Positions 60,953 through 64,000 of a stretch of DNA of 64,000 nt are shown here, piece after piece. This DNA comes from Ignelater luminosus (Eukaryota > Arthropoda > Insecta > Coleoptera > Elateridae): the NCBI GenBank assembly GCA_011009095.1, contig VTPC01000610.1, positions 19,350 to 83,349 on the forward strand, read 5' to 3'. The notes below the pieces were generated by a model that searched no databases, was not told the origin of the DNA, and was given only the letters and a program-made list of their open reading frames with translations. The translations under genes were made by a program, and so were the position numbers. The stretch's first letter is position 1; every line of letters starts with the position of its first letter.

Positions 60953-62395
60953 CAGTGTGTCCGAAAAGTATGGAATATCCTATATATCTCAGTAAATATG
61001 CATTTTATAGAAAATTGTTTCCTATAAAAGTTGTTCAGTGTTTAGTTTTACATTACAGGGCAATACCAAATAACTATTTTTTAAAAAAACAAAAGCGCAA
61101 CGAATAATGCTTTAATTTTTTTAATGGGAAGGTATCCCTTTATTGTACTCATTTGATAGAGAATGTTTTTCTCTTTTCAATGATGTAAAACCTTGATACA
61201 CTTGCATAAGTAAATTTTGATTAAAACACAAAAAATTGTTTGAAAGTTTATTTCAATATTGGGATTTCAATCATTCCTGCCCAGACAATAACTTTCTGCT
61301 GATATTGGGTGTGCCCTTCTACATACCAGCCAGGATTTAGCGAAGACCAGTAGCGCGTGTTTTGTTTGTTAATGGCACCATTCAAACAAAACGTTGTCTC
61401 ATCAGTGAAGAGAATATTTTTATGAAAATTTGCACTTTCCTGAAGCCTATGTGTTATTTCTTCGCAAAATTGCAATCTTCGATCTAAATCATCTAATAAT
61501 TCTTGAACTATACAAGGTTTATACGGATGCCACTTCTCCTTTCTTAGAACTTCGTGTGCAGTGGATTTCTTCAAAGTATGTTCAAGAGCAATTTGTCGAA
61601 CAGACACATGTGGATTTTCCACAACATCCAACACTATATTCTCACGTTGTTCATTATTTAGAGCTTTAGGTCTGCCCGTTTTTGGCCGATCTTTGACAGA
61701 ACCCGTCTCATGAAATTTATGCAAAATTTTACTTACAGTAGACTGAGAAATGTGGTATTCGGGGTGCACGTCATTAAACAAATTGCAAACTTCCTCCTGT
61801 GTTCTCCTTCTGTCTCCATATCCCAGCATCATTAAAATTTCGATACGATGTTTTTCTGATAAATGATCCATAGCAAGTATTTTTGTAACTTTGTTATCCT
61901 CGCGTTAATCAAACTGCTTAAATTAATTAAACAAATAACTTTTCGCTTCAGTTCGGTTATTAATTGACATTTCTACGATGCATTCGATTGTTGCAACAAA
62001 CAAAAGTGTATCACACCGACCATAATGTGACTAGATGATATTGAAAATTTAAAAGACCGCGTCTGGAAAGGTAACAGATGAATAAATAAACCTTTAAGCG
62101 TTATTCAAACAATTTTTTTTGTTTCAATCAAAATTTACTTATGCAAGTGTATCAAACTTTTACATCATTGAAAAGAGAAAAACATTCTCTATCAAATGAG
62201 TACAATAAAGAGATACCTACTCATTAAAAAAATTGAAGCATTATTCGTTGCGCTTTTGTTTTTTTAAAAAATAGTTATTTGGTATTTCCCTGTAATGTAA
62301 AACTAAACACTAAACAACTTTTATAGGAAACATTTTTCCATAAAATGCATATTTACTGAGATATATAGGATATTCCATACGTTTCGGACACACTG
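60953..62395 (-). mobile_element. Mariner-like element with 292-bp inverted repeats and truncated transposase
   Basis: Arms of equal length, 60953-61244 and 62104-62395, are inverted copies at well over 90% identity by eye. They start CAGTGTGTCCGAAAAGTATG and, reversed on the right, CAGTGTGTCCGAAACGTATG. TA flanks both ends (60951-60952 and 62396-62397). The 859-bp interior holds the 5' half of a transposase on the minus strand. Close similarity of the arms and the open half-gene indicate a fairly recent insertion of an already deleted copy. Confidence 0.92.
61248..61871 (-). pseudogene. N-terminal half of a mariner-like transposase (207 aa)
   Basis: An uninterrupted frame from ATG at 61869-61871. 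Residues 1-60 are a helix-turn-helix (MDHLSEKHRIEILMMLGYGD ... ISQSTVSKILHKFHETGSVK), followed by an AT-hook-like GRPKA at 66-70 and a second helix-turn-helix with VVENPHVSVRQIALEH. HPYKPCIVQELLDDLDRRLQ leads into the DDE domain with the first catalytic Asp157 in ILFTDETTFCLNG. The protein then stops after KVIVWAGM plus seven residues, only a few bases from the inverted repeat, where relatives have about 140 more residues with the other two catalytic acids. It could still bind DNA but cannot cut it. If expressed it might act as a repressor; that is speculation. Confidence 0.88.
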
Positions 62396-62469
62396 TATAT
62401 AAATGTGACAGTAGCTGCAACAGTTGTATCTTTAGTAATGATTCTCTAGTTAAACTTATCCAACGATTG

Positions 62470-62940
62470 TAAAACTGAGCCTAAGTGGGGTCATTATGTT
62501 GTAAACTACGCCAAGGTAGTTGATTATCATGGTCTGATGATTGGAGGTTGGCGTTGGCAGGAAATGGATATCATGTCAGTAGAAGTAATACATGCCATAA
62601 TTATATACTCTGTGACAGATGCCTGCTGGCACTTCAGTCGTGTTGTGTGGGTACTCTGATTGCTGGCGTTATAGAATGTTCATGGAATATACAAATTGTC
62701 TATCGCAAGACCACAGTTCCACGCGCAAGCGCTGTGGAAATGGGGTTCGGTAGCAGTCGGTGGACTACACCTCCGATAACAGTATCTCAGTCCCTCTACA
62801 GGGCTTGGACGTCCGACGGGCAGCGGTAAGAAAAAATGGTGTTGAACTGGGTGCGTACAACCCCCGGGTAACAAGAAGGACTGAATGCTGGCAGTTGGGC
62901 AATTTTCTCTCGTATTTCTTCTGTCAGTCAGGTAATGTTA
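62470..62940. other. Unidentified stretch of raised GC content
   Basis: About 470 bases right of the long-repeat element are less AT-rich (for example CAGGGCTTGGACGTCCGACGG near 62800). Plus-strand frames 62548-62829 and 62760-62966 are open, but neither product is recognisable. It could hold an exon or an old repeat. Confidence 0.3.
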
Positions 62941-64000
62941 AAAGTAAAAAAAGTTTTCATAAGTGACAAACCTAAAATATAAACGTAAGTTAATGCGCCG
63001 CATTTAATCTCTTCCAAGGCAAAATCGCTATAGATTAAACTAACTAGAATGTAATGCAGAATCAATGACTAAAAGAGTTTAGAAGTTACTACTATTCTGT
63101 AAGTTCTTTTGCTTAGAGCTATAGGTTTCCTTTTTTCTAATTTATAGTTTGTATCACTATACTTTTTACAAGTTCCATACTTTGAATTATTATGAAATAA
63201 AAACTCTTCAAATAGCTACTACAAATAGGCATAAAAACAAAGTTGATTTATCTCTCTGTCTTTTTTAATGGCAATTTTAAACAAATAGATTCTTGCTCTG
63301 TTTACTGTTCAGAATGAGGTGTGAAGGAAATAATTTATATTCGGAAGACTAGTATTTGTATTGAATTTGTTGGGGATAATGGTAGCTCAAACCTGACGTT
63401 TTCATTTTCATGCCTGTTATTCTGTATAGTTTTCACATTTTTCAAAATTAATTTGAATTGACTGGAAAATGTACAATAATAAACTTTAACGAAGCATTCC
63501 TTGTTTTGTTTTTTATGTAAAACGTGCAACTATGTATGACAAAATTCTTGTGACAATACAAATTTCGAAGCAGTTGTTTTTAACTGACTGCCATGAAATT
63601 AGAAGATTACATCACTACTTATGTGTGGGCAGCCACATCTCAACGAGTTGCATTCATATTGTTGTTTTTGAAGATCAAGATCAGGGTTTATTTTTTTATA
63701 ACTATAGTTAGATTAAATAAATTAGAGGAGATAAAGATTTTGATCACTGACATCCTTCTTAACATTTATAACGCATATTATTTGGTAGTAAAACTAAACG
63801 TTCTTGAATGTTTGGTTATGTTAATTTGAGAAAATAGATGCTTGTTGTGGTTGTTGACCAACGTATTGAAATTACTCCCAGGTGTTTGAGCAAATACAAT
63901 TTAAAAGGAAAACCTGTCGTGATACCAATTATAATGTAAATGTCAGTTAACATTACGCAATACGGAAGGTTAAGTACGTTTACAGATTAGAAATAATGTA
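62941..64000. other. AT-rich end of the window, nothing recognised
   Basis: No coding motif, element end or RNA gene that I can support. Confidence 0.45.

Larger units (their letters stand above)
44456..64000 (-). other. Probable upstream intron of the synthase gene
   Basis: CHSY-type proteins have about 250 further N-terminal residues, with a membrane anchor and DDDVYV and EDVEVG motifs. No minus-strand frame here shows them, so this whole stretch is probably one long intron or includes only tiny exons that I missed. The inference rests on absence of evidence. The mobile elements inside are listed separately. Confidence 0.45.

Noticed and set aside
61430..61669. Plus-strand frame MHFPEAYVLFLRK...
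   Set aside because: It is antisense to the coherent mariner-like transposase on the minus strand and has no motif of its own.
1..64000. CRISPR arrays, bacterial operons or integrated viral genes
   Set aside because: No direct-repeat and spacer pattern, no tightly packed bacterial-style genes, and no recognisable viral proteins on either strand.

Overview
The window reads as nuclear DNA of an arthropod, most likely an insect. It is strongly AT-rich, has GT-AG introns, a class III (5S) rRNA sequence, a chondroitin synthase gene split into exons, and many Tc1/mariner-type DNA transposons with TA target duplications. I see no bacterial operons, ribosome binding sites, CRISPR arrays or viral genes. 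Most of the window is intronic or intergenic sequence filled with mobile elements in different states of decay.

The one host gene I can name is a chondroitin sulfate synthase (CHSY1 type) on the minus strand. Five exons are visible (44315-44455, 11836-12016, 11614-11795, 11346-11547, 5558-6510) and their reading phases join without conflict. They encode about 550 residues: the end of the N-terminal half and all of the C-terminal GalNAc-transferase domain. Upstream exons, including the N-terminal glycosyltransferase domain, were not found and probably lie beyond 64000. Its introns run from 40 bp and 66 bp to 4.8 kb and 32.3 kb.

Layout. 1-5500: an isolated 5S rRNA-like sequence, a decayed mariner-like element 52 bp beyond it, a tRNA-type SINE and degenerate ~90-bp repeats. 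5478-12016: 3' end and four exons of the synthase gene, with a mariner relic in the 4.8-kb intron. 12017-44314: the giant intron. It holds a DD37D element, a MITE, an internally deleted element with an 80-bp inverted repeat, two opposed copies of a CCAACGTTGG repeat family, a hAT MITE with its 8-bp target duplication, a small broken two-exon gene, a deleted DD41D copy, a Mos1-like mariner and an intact DD41D element with a 361-codon transposase. 44315-44455: exon. 44456-64000: a fold-back element with ~315-bp arms, a GGAAATTTCC minisatellite, a jockey-like retrotransposon relic, the full-length relative of the deleted DD41D copy, and an element with 292-bp inverted repeats and half a transposase.

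The best candidates for a second look are the intact element at 41551-42855, the parent and deletion-derivative pair at 53708-56336 and 27774-28778, the two very long inverted-repeat elements, and the opposed CCAACGTTGG repeats. I found no convincing new defence or gene system. The novelty is in the transposon biology and the extreme intron sizes. All family names come from reading motifs by eye; no database search was run.
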